64,000 bases of DNA. Source: Campylobacteraceae bacterium (GTDB lineage Bacteria; Campylobacterota; Campylobacteria; Campylobacterales; Arcobacteraceae). Below are positions 52,333-61,284 of the stretch, in pieces. Position 1 is the stretch's first letter. Every line of letters begins with the position of its first letter. Where the stretch lies: positions 62,001-126,000 of the forward strand of contig JABXII010000011.1 of assembly GCA_013373175.1 (NCBI GenBank), given 5' to 3'. The notes beneath the pieces are model-generated. The model worked only from the letters and a program-made list of their open reading frames with translations, ran no database searches and was not told where the DNA came from. The translations under genes were made by a program, and so were the position numbers.

Positions 52333-53157
52333 ATGACTAAACTACTTCTTGTTTTCTTAACATTCACTACTATATCTTTTGCACAACTAGTAGATGCAAT
52401 TGCTTTAACTGTAAATGATGAACCAATTACTCTTTATGACATTGAAAAGAGAAAAGCACAGGCAAACCTTCCAAAAGATAAAGCCGTAGCACAACTTATT
52501 GATGAGGTTTTATTTGACCAGTTAGTTGAAGAGCACAATATCACAGCAGATATTTTTGATGTTAACAACTACTTAGAAAAAATCGCTGCATCAAATGGTA
52601 TGGATTTATATACATTTAAATCTTTAATTAAACAAAAATACCAAGATTACAATGCCTATGAAGAACAAATCAGAAAACAAATTATTACACAAAAACTTAC
52701 AAGAAAGCTTGTTAGAGGAAATATAAAAGTTGCAACTGAAGAGGATTTAAAAATTTTCTATGACAATAATAAAAATCTTTTTTCTACAGCATCAACTGTA
52801 AGAGCTGTTCAATACTCTTCTGTTGATAATGCAGCATTAAAAAAAGCTATTAGCAACCCAATGGTAAATGTAAAAGATGTAAATAAAGCAGCTATTGAGT
52901 TAAATCAAGCTAATTTAAATCCTCAATTAAAATATATTTTAAATGAGACAAAAGTTAATGAGTTTACTCCTATCTTTACATCAAATAAACAGTATGTTTC
53001 TTTATTAATTAAAGATAAAGGTGAGCAACAAGTTTTAGCTTTTGAAGATGTAAAAGATAGAATTTTTAACATGATTATGCAAGATAGAGAAAAAGAATAT
53101 TTAAAAGACTATTTTGAGAAATTAAAACTATCTGCAGATATTAAAATAGTAAGATAA
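52333..53157 (+). CDS. periplasmic SurA-N-like chaperone/PPIase-family protein
   Basis: A 274-aa exported protein. Signal peptide about 1-18 (ending FAQ), then a SurA/PpiD-type N-terminal chaperone domain (VDAIALTVNDEPITLYDIEKRK) with a long helical region. The region about 140-250 is where a parvulin domain would be, but the characteristic parvulin His/Phe motif is not evident, so it is a chaperone-like relative of PEB4-type proteins rather than a sure isomerase. Start at 52333 (MTKLLLVF; AAAAAGGA upstream), not 52279, which lies inside the preceding terminator. Confidence 0.8.
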   Translation: MTKLLLVFLTFTTISFAQLVDAIALTVNDEPITLYDIEKRKAQANLPKDKAVAQLIDEVLFDQLVEEHNITADIFDVNNYLEKIAASNGMDLYTFKSLIKQKYQDYNAYEEQIRKQIITQKLTRKLVRGNIKVATEEDLKIFYDNNKNLFSTASTVRAVQYSSVDNAALKKAISNPMVNVKDVNKAAIELNQANLNPQLKYILNETKVNEFTPIFTSNKQYVSLLIKDKGEQQVLAFEDVKDRIFNMIMQDREKEYLKDYFEKLKLSADIKIVR

Positions 53158-53167
53158 AAGGAAATAG

Positions 53168-54595
53168 ATGTTTGAAGTAATTATTGGATTAGAAGTACAC
53201 GTTCAATTAAATACAAAAAGTAAGCTGTTTTGTTCTTGTGCAACAAGTTTTGGAGAAGAACCAAATACAAATGTATGCCCAACTTGTTTAGGACTTCCAG
53301 GAGCACTTCCTGTATTAAATAAAGAAGCAGTGCATAAAGCAATTATGCTAGGGACTGCTTTAAAATCAGAGATTAACCAGAAATCTATATTTAATAGAAA
53401 AAATTACTTCTACCCAGACTTACCAAATGGATACCAAATTTCTCAATTTGAAGTTCCTGTAGTAGGACTTGGTGAGTTAGTAATTGACTTTGAAGATGGT
53501 AGTAGTAAAAAAATTGGAGTTACAAGAGCTCACTTAGAGAATGATGCAGGGAAAAATATCCATGCAGGTTCTGTTTCTCATGTGGATTTAAACCGTGCAG
53601 GAACACCACTACTTGAAATCGTTTCTGAACCAGATATGAGAACAGCAGAAGAAGCAATTTTATATCTTAAAAAACTTCACTCAATTGTAAGATATCTTGG
53701 AATTAGTGATGCAAATATGCAAGAAGGTTCATTTAGATGTGATGTTAACGTATCAATTAGACCAAAAGGTGATGATAAGTTATACACAAGATGTGAAATT
53801 AAAAATATGAACTCATTTAAGTTCATCGAAAAAGCAATTAAATATGAAGTAAATAGACATATTGAAGCTTGGGAAGATGGAATTCACGATACAGAAATTG
53901 TACAAGAAACAAGACTATTTGATCCAGAAAAAGGTGAAACTCGTTCTATGAGAGGTAAGGAAGATGCTGCTGATTATAGATACTTCCCAGACCCAGACCT
54001 TTTACCAGTAGTTATTACTGATGAAATGATGGAAAAATATTCAAAAATTCCAGAGCTTCCAGATGAGAAAAAACAAAGATTTGTAAATGACTTTGGTATT
54101 AAAGAGTATGATGCTTCAGTTATCACTGCTTCTTTAGAGACTGCAAACTTCTTTGATGAAATGATGAAAGAAGGAATTTCTGGTAAAAATGCTGCAACTT
54201 GGTTAACTGTTGAGTTACCAGCAAGATTTACAGAAGGGATGTCTATAGAGAATTCACCTGTAGGAGCTAAAAAGCTTGCAGAAGTTGTAAAAGCTATTGA
54301 AGAGGGAACTATCTCTGGAAAGGCAGCTAAAGAAGTACTTGATTACTTAATGGAAAAACCTGAAAGTGAAATAGATACTGTAATTGATGAGCTTGGATTA
54401 AAGCAAGTATCTGATGATGGTGCTATTTTAGAAATCATTGATGGAATATTAGCAGCAAATGAAGATAAAGTAGAACAATACAAAGGTGGAAAAGAGAAAC
54501 TGTTTGGATTCTTTGTAGGTCAAACTATGAAAGCTTCTAAAGGTAGTGCAAATCCACAAAAAGTAAATGAACTTCTAAAACAAAGATTAGGGTAA
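53168..54595 (+). CDS. gatB: aspartyl/glutamyl-tRNA amidotransferase subunit B
   Basis: A 475-aa subunit of GatCAB, which amidates misacylated Glu-tRNA-Gln (and Asp-tRNA-Asn). The GatB signature [18 protein letters not shown] is at the N-terminus (about 5-22), the segment [14 protein letters not shown] is the conserved kinase-site region, and the C-terminal YqeY-like tail (about 330-475) closes the protein. Its presence shows that glutaminyl-tRNA is made indirectly and that a GltX must charge tRNA-Gln with Glu. Confidence 0.97.
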   Translation: MFEVIIGLEVHVQLNTKSKLFCSCATSFGEEPNTNVCPTCLGLPGALPVLNKEAVHKAIMLGTALKSEINQKSIFNRKNYFYPDLPNGYQISQFEVPVVGLGELVIDFEDGSSKKIGVTRAHLENDAGKNIHAGSVSHVDLNRAGTPLLEIVSEPDMRTAEEAILYLKKLHSIVRYLGISDANMQEGSFRCDVNVSIRPKGDDKLYTRCEIKNMNSFKFIEKAIKYEVNRHIEAWEDGIHDTEIVQETRLFDPEKGETRSMRGKEDAADYRYFPDPDLLPVVITDEMMEKYSKIPELPDEKKQRFVNDFGIKEYDASVITASLETANFFDEMMKEGISGKNAATWLTVELPARFTEGMSIENSPVGAKKLAEVVKAIEEGTISGKAAKEVLDYLMEKPESEIDTVIDELGLKQVSDDGAILEIIDGILAANEDKVEQYKGGKEKLFGFFVGQTMKASKGSANPQKVNELLKQRLG

Positions 54596-54598
54596 TAT

Positions 54599-55495
54599 AT
54601 GGCTGAAAAATCTATTGCAGTAATTGGAGCAGGAAAGTGGGGACAAGCCTTACACTTCGCTCTTAGTCAAAACCAAAAATGCTTAATAACTTCAAGAACA
54701 AAAAGAGATATTGAAAATTTTGTAGATTTACAAACTGCACTAGAGTGTGAATATTTAATCATAGCTATTCCTGCTCAAGAAGTAAGAGAATGGTTACAAG
54801 AAAACTTTGTATTTTCAGGACAAAAAATACTTGTAGCAGCAAAAGGTATTGAAGCTAGTACAGGTGAATTTTTAAATGAAATCTATGAAGAGTTTGTACC
54901 AAGTAAAAACATAGGTTTTATTTCTGGCCCATCTTTTGCAAGTGAGGTTATACAAGCTTTACCAGCAGCTATTGTAATAAACTCAAAATCAAAAAAACTT
55001 TATGACAAATTTGCTCCTTTATTTCCAAGATTTTTAAAAACTTATTACTCAGATGATGTAATAGGTGCAGAAATTTGTGGTGCATATAAAAATGTACTAG
55101 CAATTGCAAGTGGAATTTGTCAAGGTTTAAAACTTGGTAATAATGCAAGGGCTTCACTTATCTCAAGAGGTCTTGTTGAAATGCAAAGATTTGGAAAAAG
55201 CTTTGGAGCAAAAAAAGATAGTTTTCTTGGTCTTAGTGGTGCAGGGGACCTGTTTTTAACTGCAAGTAGTGAGCTAAGTAGAAACTTTAGAGTTGGACTT
55301 GGACTTGCAAAAGGGAAAAGCTTAGAAACTATTTTAGAAGAGCTAGGAGAAGTAGCTGAAGGTGTGAAAACAGCTGAAGCCGTATTTAAACTATCTACCA
55401 AAAATAAAATATATACTCCAATTGCAAATGAAGTTAAACTTATTCTTGATGGGAAGAATCCTCAAGATAGTTTGAAGGATTTATTAAGAAGTTAA
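54599..55495 (+). CDS. gpsA: glycerol-3-phosphate dehydrogenase [NAD(P)+]
   Basis: A 298-aa Rossmann enzyme that reduces dihydroxyacetone phosphate to sn-glycerol-3-phosphate for phospholipids. The dinucleotide loop VIGAGKWGQALH is at the N-terminus (about 6-17), the GPSFASEV segment and the catalytic lysine in GAYKNVLAIASG (about 162-173) are present, and the GLSGAGDLFLT segment is conserved. It starts 3 nt after gatB. Confidence 0.95.
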   Translation: MAEKSIAVIGAGKWGQALHFALSQNQKCLITSRTKRDIENFVDLQTALECEYLIIAIPAQEVREWLQENFVFSGQKILVAAKGIEASTGEFLNEIYEEFVPSKNIGFISGPSFASEVIQALPAAIVINSKSKKLYDKFAPLFPRFLKTYYSDDVIGAEICGAYKNVLAIASGICQGLKLGNNARASLISRGLVEMQRFGKSFGAKKDSFLGLSGAGDLFLTASSELSRNFRVGLGLAKGKSLETILEELGEVAEGVKTAEAVFKLSTKNKIYTPIANEVKLILDGKNPQDSLKDLLRS

Positions 55496-55498
55496 AAA

Positions 55499-56191
55499 AT
55501 GAGTACAATTTCATTTTTTAACTTATCCCTTTCTTTTCTTCCCTTAATTTTTATATGGTATTTTTACTACAAATGGACAAAAGATAAATCTGATATTTTA
55601 ATAGCAAGTATAAGAATGATTATACAACTTATTGCTATTGGATATCTTCTTGTTTTTATATTTAAATCAGATGATATAAAAGTAGGTATATTTATTGTTT
55701 TATTTATGATTGTAGTATCTTCTTGGATTACTCTTAGAAATACCAGTGATAAAAGTTTAAAACACTACTTTCAAATAGTTTTAGCAGTAGCCCTTGCAGG
55801 TTTAGTCAATCTTATTTTAATAATAGGTTTTGTATTAGAGTTAGAAGATTTATACGAACCACAGTACGTAGTACCACTTGCAGGAATGATTTTTGCAAAT
55901 ACTATGAATGCCCTTTCTTTAGCTGTAGAGCGCTTTGAAAAAGAGATTGAGAGGTCAAGCTTTGAGGAAGCTAGGCAAATAGCTTTTAAAGCTTGTATGA
56001 TACCTCAAATTAACTCTTTACTAGCAGTTGGTTTAGTTGCTCTTCCTGGAATGATGACAGGTCAGATATTAAGTGGAGTTGATCCTTTAATAGCAGTAAG
56101 ATACCAAATTATGATTATGGCTATGACTCTTTCAAGTGCAGGACTAAGTGCAATAGTCTATTTTCTTTTGAAAGGAAAGTTCTCTAAATAG
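55499..56191 (+). CDS. FetB/UPF0014-type ABC transporter permease
   Basis: A 230-aa membrane permease of the FetB (YbbM, UPF0014) family with about six spans and the conserved PLAGMIFANTMNALSLAVERFE and GLVALPGMMTGQILSGVDP motifs. In other bacteria FetAB exports iron. The ATPase gene fetA is not adjacent: gpsA lies upstream and a convergent gene follows, overlapping by 34 nt. It therefore pairs with an ATPase encoded elsewhere, or acts alone. Confidence 0.86.
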   Translation: MSTISFFNLSLSFLPLIFIWYFYYKWTKDKSDILIASIRMIIQLIAIGYLLVFIFKSDDIKVGIFIVLFMIVVSSWITLRNTSDKSLKHYFQIVLAVALAGLVNLILIIGFVLELEDLYEPQYVVPLAGMIFANTMNALSLAVERFEKEIERSSFEEARQIAFKACMIPQINSLLAVGLVALPGMMTGQILSGVDPLIAVRYQIMIMAMTLSSAGLSAIVYFLLKGKFSK

Positions 56192-56997
56192 TTTTGAACT
56201 AAACTTTCCCAACTCTTTTCCCAGCCTTTTTGATGAGTAAAATCTTTTAAAACAACATATTTAATATTTGACTTATCTTTAAAATAAGAGTTATAAGAAT
56301 CAAAAATTGTTTTATCGATAACTCTATCTTTTTCACCTATTAAATGAACTTGTTTTATTTTTTGTAATTCTTTTGCAAACTGCGGTGGATTTAAAGAAGC
56401 ATATAAAGAACTTATATTATGTTTATTCGTCCAGTACTTGTGATCTAAATTTCCTGCAACTGTTACTAAAAAACTTATGTCATCTCTTTTTGCAGCTGCT
56501 AATGAAGCAATAGCTCCTCCCCCTGAATACCCTATAATTTCAAAATCTTTATTTGTAAATTTTTGTTTTAATAAATCAAAGGCATCTAAATAAGAAGTTA
56601 ACACTTCTTTTGAGTATCTATGGCTAGTCCAATATCTCTTTTGACACAAACTATCTTTTGTGTATTGACAAGGTCTTGCTAAGTAGACTTTACAAGGATT
56701 TTTATCTTTTAAAAATAGTTTCATAGCAAGGGGATTTATTGGAGTAGGGTTATTTGAAACTTTTGTTCTACTTACCCATGATAAACCATCCCCTTCAATA
56801 TATACTCTTAAAGTATTGCATGAAGATGTTTTTTGCAAAGAGTACAAAGAGAAAGTACTTGTATGAAGAACTTCCTTTTTTATTTGCTTATCTTTAATAA
56901 GTTTATTTGAAGTGTTAATTCTCTCTTCCACTGTTGGAATAGAAGCACAAGCAATAAAAAATATAACAATAAATAAAAGTACTGAAAATGATTTCAT
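56158..56997 (-). CDS. alpha/beta-hydrolase-like lipoprotein
   Basis: A 279-aa lipoprotein (lipobox FIAC near residue 17) with an alpha/beta hydrolase fold: nucleophile elbow GYSGGGAIASLA (about 157-168, Ser nucleophile), the acidic residue probably in IGEKDRVID and the histidine in DFTHQKGWE (about 258). It could be an esterase or similar surface hydrolase. Its 3' end overlaps fetB by 34 nt on the opposite strand. It lies 4 nt after the HxlR gene on the same strand, so both may share a transcript. Confidence 0.78.
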   Translation of the reverse strand: MKSFSVLLFIVIFFIACASIPTVEERINTSNKLIKDKQIKKEVLHTSTFSLYSLQKTSSCNTLRVYIEGDGLSWVSRTKVSNNPTPINPLAMKLFLKDKNPCKVYLARPCQYTKDSLCQKRYWTSHRYSKEVLTSYLDAFDLLKQKFTNKDFEIIGYSGGGAIASLAAAKRDDISFLVTVAGNLDHKYWTNKHNISSLYASLNPPQFAKELQKIKQVHLIGEKDRVIDKTIFDSYNSYFKDKSNIKYVVLKDFTHQKGWEKSWESLVQNYLENFPFKRK

Positions 56998-57001
56998 CTA
57001 T

Positions 57002-57349
57002 TTATGAATTAAACTTCTCTTTATGAATTTCTCCCCATAAATACATCTGTTTTAATATTGGTTTTAATGTTTGTCCATACTCAGTTAAAGAATATTCTAC
57101 TTTTGGTGGGACAACAGGATAAACCTCTCTATGAACTATTCCATCTTCTTCTAACTCTCTTAATTTTTGAATTAACATCTTTTGAGTTGTTCTTGGAAGA
57201 AGTTTTTGTAATTCACTAAATCTTTTTGTTTCACTTCTTAAATACCATAAAATTAGTATTTTCCATTTTCCTGCTAAAGCATCAAGTGCTGTTTCTACAG
57301 GACATTTTACAATGTTCTCCTGAAAGTCTGTTTCTATTCTTTTAGTCAT
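57002..57349 (-). CDS. HxlR-family transcriptional regulator
   Basis: A 115-aa winged-helix regulator: [14 protein letters not shown] (about 23-36) and the recognition region [20 protein letters not shown] with the beta wing [13 protein letters not shown] are diagnostic. A single cysteine near the N-terminus (VKCPVETAL, about residue 15) matches the redox or electrophile-sensing cysteine of HypR/YodB-type members. The start is 57349 (GGAG 6 nt upstream) rather than 57361. The gene is divergent from dddY and is the likely regulator of the DMSP genes; its ligand might be acrylate or another electrophile, an inference. Confidence 0.9.
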   Translation of the reverse strand: MTKRIETDFQENIVKCPVETALDALAGKWKILILWYLRSETKRFSELQKLLPRTTQKMLIQKLRELEEDGIVHREVYPVVPPKVEYSLTEYGQTLKPILKQMYLWGEIHKEKFNS

Positions 57350-57361
57350 AGTACACTCCAT

Positions 57362-57403
57362 AGTATCTTTTTGGTAAGTACATTTATTTTTAGTAAGTTC
57401 TTG
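57362..57403. repeat. DMSP-locus 42-nt element, copy 1 (HxlR/dddY space)
   Basis: A 42-nt element between the divergent HxlR regulator and dddY. It reads AGTATCTTTTTGG, two variable bases, AGTACATTT, one variable base, then TTTTTAGTAAGTTCTTG. The second copy, upstream of acuI at 58741-58782, has the same three parts with only three differences. Candidate regulator-binding site and promoter core. Confidence 0.8.
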
Positions 57404-57458
57404 ACCTTTTAAGATATTTTAACTAAACTTTCTAAATGTTAACTTTAAAGGAGTAATG

Positions 57459-58739
57459 ATGGGGAATGCAAAGATTTTAAAAGACAACTGTATCAAATGG
57501 GGAAGTATGCTATTAGTAGCTGTTAGTTTAACAGCAAATGCAAAAGCAAGTGAATTACCAACTTTCTTGGATAAAAAAGACATTGTAAATGCAGAGTTTA
57601 AATGTCTAGGAAAAACAACTAAGTATTCAAAGGAAGAACAAAAATATGTAGATATCCTTTGGGATGAAACATTGGAGTATTTAAATGCTTATGCAATAGC
57701 ATTAACTAATTCTAAGAAGAATAATTGCCGTAATTCAGATGAAGCCATGTATGAAACAAGCTCAGGCATCAAAAAAATGTGTATTATGGATAGAAGAGAT
57801 ATGAAATTAATGGTAAAAAACATTTACCAAGTTATTAATAATCCAGATAAAGCAAAAGAGTGTTTTAGTGCAAGGGAAGATGTGAACTGGATATATAGTC
57901 CAGGAAACGAATTAGAAGAAAAGTCTCCAGTTGCAAAATGGTTAAAAAGAACTACTTTTGAAGAGTTCTTTGATAAAAAGGTAACTAATAAAGAAGTAAA
58001 AAAACTAGGGAAAGAGTTTACAAAGAACTTCTATAAAATGGTAACAGGGGATGAGGTAAAGATGCCTTTAGTTTTTCCTTATGACGTTAGTGCAAACTCA
58101 CTTCCAAACCTTTGGGCATCAGTTGGTTGGTTTCCAATGTATGCAGAAGAGAGTAAACGAAATGATAAAAACTTCTTAAATATAAGAGGTGGTTATGCTT
58201 ATGGAGAAGTATTTGGACCTTGGGGTTTATTAAGAATTGATGAGATAAATGGACAAAAAGTTGGAGCAGAAGTAGGTATGACAGTTCAATCTGTTAATAC
58301 TTTTTACCCATATCATAACCATGCTATTTCAGAAATGTATTATAACATGAGAGTACCAGCTTGTGTAAAACAGTTTAATAGTTTTGCAATAAGAGAAGAT
58401 TCTCCTTTATTAAAAACAGTAGAAGAAAATGACAAAATGAGAAAAGTTCAATTTGATTCAGGACATGTACATGAAAAAGATATGTGGTTAGATAGTAGTT
58501 ATAAAAAAGATCCACTTATGTATTTTCACCAAAATACAATCCATGCATTTGAAATTGATGGGGATTGTGAAGCAAAACCAGAAGAAAGAGCTATAGTATC
58601 AGTTTGGGCAAGAAGTAATGCTCATGATAAAAGAAATGATTACGGAACAACATTATTATGTGAATCAGCAAAAAATCCTCAAACTCCTGCAAAAAGAGGT
58701 GAGGTTATTCAATGTGAATTAACACACACAAAATGGTAA
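57459..58739 (+). CDS. dddY: periplasmic DMSP lyase DddY
   Basis: A 426-aa exported enzyme cleaving dimethylsulfoniopropionate to dimethyl sulfide and acrylate. A signal peptide covers about residues 1-33 (ending NAKAS). The cupin-type metal site is visible as YPYHNHAISEMYY (about 283-295, two His and a Glu) and FHQNTIHAFE (about 356-365, with further His). Order and spacing of these motifs match DddY as I remember it from Arcobacter, Shewanella and Acinetobacter. AAAGGAG is followed 5 nt later by the second of two ATGs, so I start at 57459. Between an HxlR regulator and acuI the assignment is well supported. Confidence 0.88.
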   Translation: MGNAKILKDNCIKWGSMLLVAVSLTANAKASELPTFLDKKDIVNAEFKCLGKTTKYSKEEQKYVDILWDETLEYLNAYAIALTNSKKNNCRNSDEAMYETSSGIKKMCIMDRRDMKLMVKNIYQVINNPDKAKECFSAREDVNWIYSPGNELEEKSPVAKWLKRTTFEEFFDKKVTNKEVKKLGKEFTKNFYKMVTGDEVKMPLVFPYDVSANSLPNLWASVGWFPMYAEESKRNDKNFLNIRGGYAYGEVFGPWGLLRIDEINGQKVGAEVGMTVQSVNTFYPYHNHAISEMYYNMRVPACVKQFNSFAIREDSPLLKTVEENDKMRKVQFDSGHVHEKDMWLDSSYKKDPLMYFHQNTIHAFEIDGDCEAKPEERAIVSVWARSNAHDKRNDYGTTLLCESAKNPQTPAKRGEVIQCELTHTKW

Positions 58740-58740
58740 T

Positions 58741-58782
58741 AGTATCTTTTTGGATAGTACATTTCTTTTTAGTAAGTTCTTG
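58741..58782. repeat. DMSP-locus 42-nt element, copy 2 (dddY/acuI space)
   Basis: A near-identical copy of the 57362-57403 element, 2 nt after the dddY stop and about 50 nt upstream of acuI. Same orientation and three differences in 42. Its presence before both genes indicates a shared promoter or operator rather than chance similarity. Confidence 0.8.
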
Positions 58783-58832
58783 CCAGAAGATAATATTTAT
58801 GATAGACTAAAAAAAACAAATAAAGGATAATT

Positions 58833-59807
58833 ATGAAAGCATTCGTAGTAGAAAAAATAGAAGATAAAAAATTTGATTGTGGAATTCAAGATATAGAGGT
58901 ACCAACTTTAGAAGAGAATGAAGTTTTAATTAAAGCAACATATTCATCTTTAAACTATAAAGATGCATTAAGTTCAGTAGGTAACCCAGGAGTTACAAAA
59001 GTATTCCCTCACGTTACAGGTATTGATGTAGCAGGAACAGTAGAAAAATCTACAAGCCCTGATTTTAAAGAGGGTCAAAAAGTTCTTGTAACAGGTTATG
59101 ACTTAGGAATGAATACAAATGGTGGACATAGTGAATATGTAAAAGTACCAGCATCATGGGTAGTTACTATGCCAGATGGTATTTCTGATAAAGAGATTAT
59201 GACTTTTGGTACAGCAGGTTTAACAGCAGCACTTTCTGTAAATGAGCTTTTAAACAATGGAATTACAAGTGGTAATGTGCTTGTTACAGGTGCAACTGGT
59301 GGTGTTGGTAGTATTGCAGTTGCAATATTAAGTAAACTTGGATTTGAGGTAACTGCTATTTCTGGAAAAGAAGATAAAATTCCTTTCTTAAAAGATTTAG
59401 GAGCAAAAGATGTTATCTTAAGAGCAGATTTTGATGTTGAAAATAAAAGACCAATGGGAAGTGAAAAATACGATGGTGTAGTTGATACTGTTGGTGGAAA
59501 TATTTTAGCAGAAGCTTTAAAAGTAGTAAAATATGACGGTGTAGCAACTTGTTGTGGTTTAACTTCATCTCATAACTTACCAACAAATGTTTTCCCATTT
59601 ATCTTAAGAGGTGTTAGATTAATTGGTATTGACTCTGTTGAGTGCAAAAGAGAAAAGAAAAAAGCAGCTTGGGAAAAAATTGCAGGTGATTTTGCAATTG
59701 ATTCTTTAGATTCATTAACAACAGAAATTGGTTTAGATGATGTAAAAGCAGCTTATGAAAGCTTATTAGCAGGAAAATCTGTAGGAAGATATGTAGTTAA
59801 AATATAA
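58833..59807 (+). CDS. acuI: acryloyl-CoA reductase AcuI
   Basis: A 324-aa medium-chain dehydrogenase/reductase of the YhdH/AcuI family that reduces acryloyl-CoA to propionyl-CoA with NADPH. The N-terminal signature NYKDALSSVGNPGVTK (about 46-61), the nucleotide loop TGATGGVGSIAVAIL (about 152-166) and the ATCCGLTSSHNLPT segment are typical. It detoxifies and assimilates the acrylate released by DddY. Activation of acrylate to its CoA ester is not encoded in the window. Confidence 0.9.
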   Translation: MKAFVVEKIEDKKFDCGIQDIEVPTLEENEVLIKATYSSLNYKDALSSVGNPGVTKVFPHVTGIDVAGTVEKSTSPDFKEGQKVLVTGYDLGMNTNGGHSEYVKVPASWVVTMPDGISDKEIMTFGTAGLTAALSVNELLNNGITSGNVLVTGATGGVGSIAVAILSKLGFEVTAISGKEDKIPFLKDLGAKDVILRADFDVENKRPMGSEKYDGVVDTVGGNILAEALKVVKYDGVATCCGLTSSHNLPTNVFPFILRGVRLIGIDSVECKREKKKAAWEKIAGDFAIDSLDSLTTEIGLDDVKAAYESLLAGKSVGRYVVKI

Positions 59808-59816
59808 TATATAAAA

Positions 59817-59841
59817 TATTAGCAACTTTTAGTTGCTAATA
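59817..59841 (-). terminator. terminator overlapping the end of mocA
   Basis: A perfect 10-bp stem (TATTAGCAAC and GTTGCTAATA) with a TTTTA loop, overlapping the last codons and stop of the minus-strand mocA gene, followed on that strand by a T-rich stretch. It probably also stops acuI transcription from the other side. Confidence 0.65.
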
Positions 59842-60409
59842 CTTTATCAAAATCCTCTTTGGTATCAATATCAAGAGTGTATTTATCCTCTAAAACAACA
59901 TAATCTTTAGCATACTCTTGTAAAATCTTTTTAGCACCCTTATCTGCACTTAACTTTTTAAATAACTCAAAATACCTATTAGGGAAAATTGCAGGAACTA
60001 AAAAATTTTCTTTATATTTAGAACAAACTATTCTCTTTTTATTATCTGAATAAATCTTTACTAGGTTTTCATAATGAGAAGAAGGAATTAAAGGCATATC
60101 ACATAACATAACTAAAGCATCTTTATTCTTTTCAACTTTTGAAATTCCAAGCTTTAAGGAGCTTGCCATTCCAGATTCAAACTCTTTATTTATGTAGTAT
60201 TTTATATTAAAGTTTTTAATCTTTTCAATACACAAATCAGCAGATGCACCCAATATAACATTTACATCATCACTTACAATTAATGCTTTTTTTACTGATA
60301 TTTCTAAAAGTGTTTGCTCTTCTATTTTAAGAAGTTGTTTTGCTTCACCTAATCTACTTGACTTACCAGCTGCTAAAATTACAACTGATAAACTGTTAGA
60401 TTTTTCCAT
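59819..60409 (-). CDS. mocA: molybdenum cofactor cytidylyltransferase-like protein
   Basis: A 196-aa nucleotidyltransferase: nucleotide-binding LAAGKSSRLGEAKQLL (about 11-26) and the metal aspartate in LVMLCDMPLI (about 100). MocA-type enzymes attach CMP to molybdopterin, giving the cytosine dinucleotide cofactor of xanthine/aldehyde oxidase-type enzymes. I start at 60409 (MEKSNSL), overlapping the xdhC 3' end by 14 nt, and not at 60493. Its place in an operon with a molybdenum hydroxylase supports the assignment. Confidence 0.85.
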   Translation of the reverse strand: MEKSNSLSVVILAAGKSSRLGEAKQLLKIEEQTLLEISVKKALIVSDDVNVILGASADLCIEKIKNFNIKYYINKEFESGMASSLKLGISKVEKNKDALVMLCDMPLIPSSHYENLVKIYSDNKKRIVCSKYKENFLVPAIFPNRYFELFKKLSADKGAKKILQEYAKDYVVLEDKYTLDIDTKEDFDKVLATKSC

Positions 60410-61283
60410 TTTTTCTAGCCTCAATTTGAGAACATATAGATAAAGCGATAGTTTCAGGAGTATTTCCTCCAATATCAAACCCAATAGGAGCAAAAAACCT
60501 TTTGTCCTTTTCTAGGGAAAACTTTTCTATTTTGTTTTTCATACTTGTTTTATTTCCCATTATTCCTATATATTCCACAGAAGACTTAAGTAAAGCTTCT
60601 AAATAAACATCATCTTTTTTAGGAGAATGACTTAATATAACAGAAGCATTATAAATGCTTAAATCTAAAGAGAATATCTCATTTAAATTTTTTAATTCTA
60701 TTAAATTATCTGCATCTTTTACATTTTCATTATCTATTTTCATATCAATAACTGTTGTTTTCCAACCTAAAAGATTGCACATAGAGATAAAAGAACTAAC
60801 ATGACGTCCTGAACCAAAAATTAAAATAGAATAGGGCATTTGTATATATTGATAAAATATACCATTCTCAAATTTGTTCTCTTTTTTATCAATAAAACTA
60901 AACTTTTCACTATCAATTGACCTAAGCCAAGTTTTTCCATAACTATTTAAAGCTTTCCCTAAAGCGCCATACTCCTCTTCATAGAAAAAAGCTTGTATTA
61001 TATATTCACTTACTCCATGTCCAGAGTTTTTATCTATTGGTGTATTTTTATGATAAATTGTCTTTTTATTTTTAAAAGCTTCTTTTGAAACTTCTAAAAA
61101 TCTATTATGCAATAAAGCACTACCTAATACACCAATAGATTCACCTTTGTTATTTATAAGCATCATATTTCCAGCTTTTGCATAAGTAGAGCCTTGTGTT
61201 TTTATAACACTTACTACTACTATATCTAAGCCTTTTGTTTTAGATTCTTTTATAAAATCAATATACTGCTTATTTGAAAACAT
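60396..61283 (-). CDS. xdhC: XdhC-family molybdenum cofactor insertion chaperone
   Basis: A 295-aa protein of the XdhC/CoxI family. The N-terminal CoxI-like segment (VVVSVIKTQGSTYAKAGNMMLINN) and a Rossmann-like C-terminal half (ILIFGSGRHVSSF, then GIMGNKTSMKNKIEKF) are characteristic. It binds sulfurated molybdenum cofactor and delivers it to the hydroxylase subunit encoded just upstream. Adjacent to mocA, which overlaps its end. Confidence 0.85.
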   Translation of the reverse strand: MFSNKQYIDFIKESKTKGLDIVVVSVIKTQGSTYAKAGNMMLINNKGESIGVLGSALLHNRFLEVSKEAFKNKKTIYHKNTPIDKNSGHGVSEYIIQAFFYEEEYGALGKALNSYGKTWLRSIDSEKFSFIDKKENKFENGIFYQYIQMPYSILIFGSGRHVSSFISMCNLLGWKTTVIDMKIDNENVKDADNLIELKNLNEIFSLDLSIYNASVILSHSPKKDDVYLEALLKSSVEYIGIMGNKTSMKNKIEKFSLEKDKRFFAPIGFDIGGNTPETIALSICSQIEARKNGKI

Positions 61284-61284
61284 A

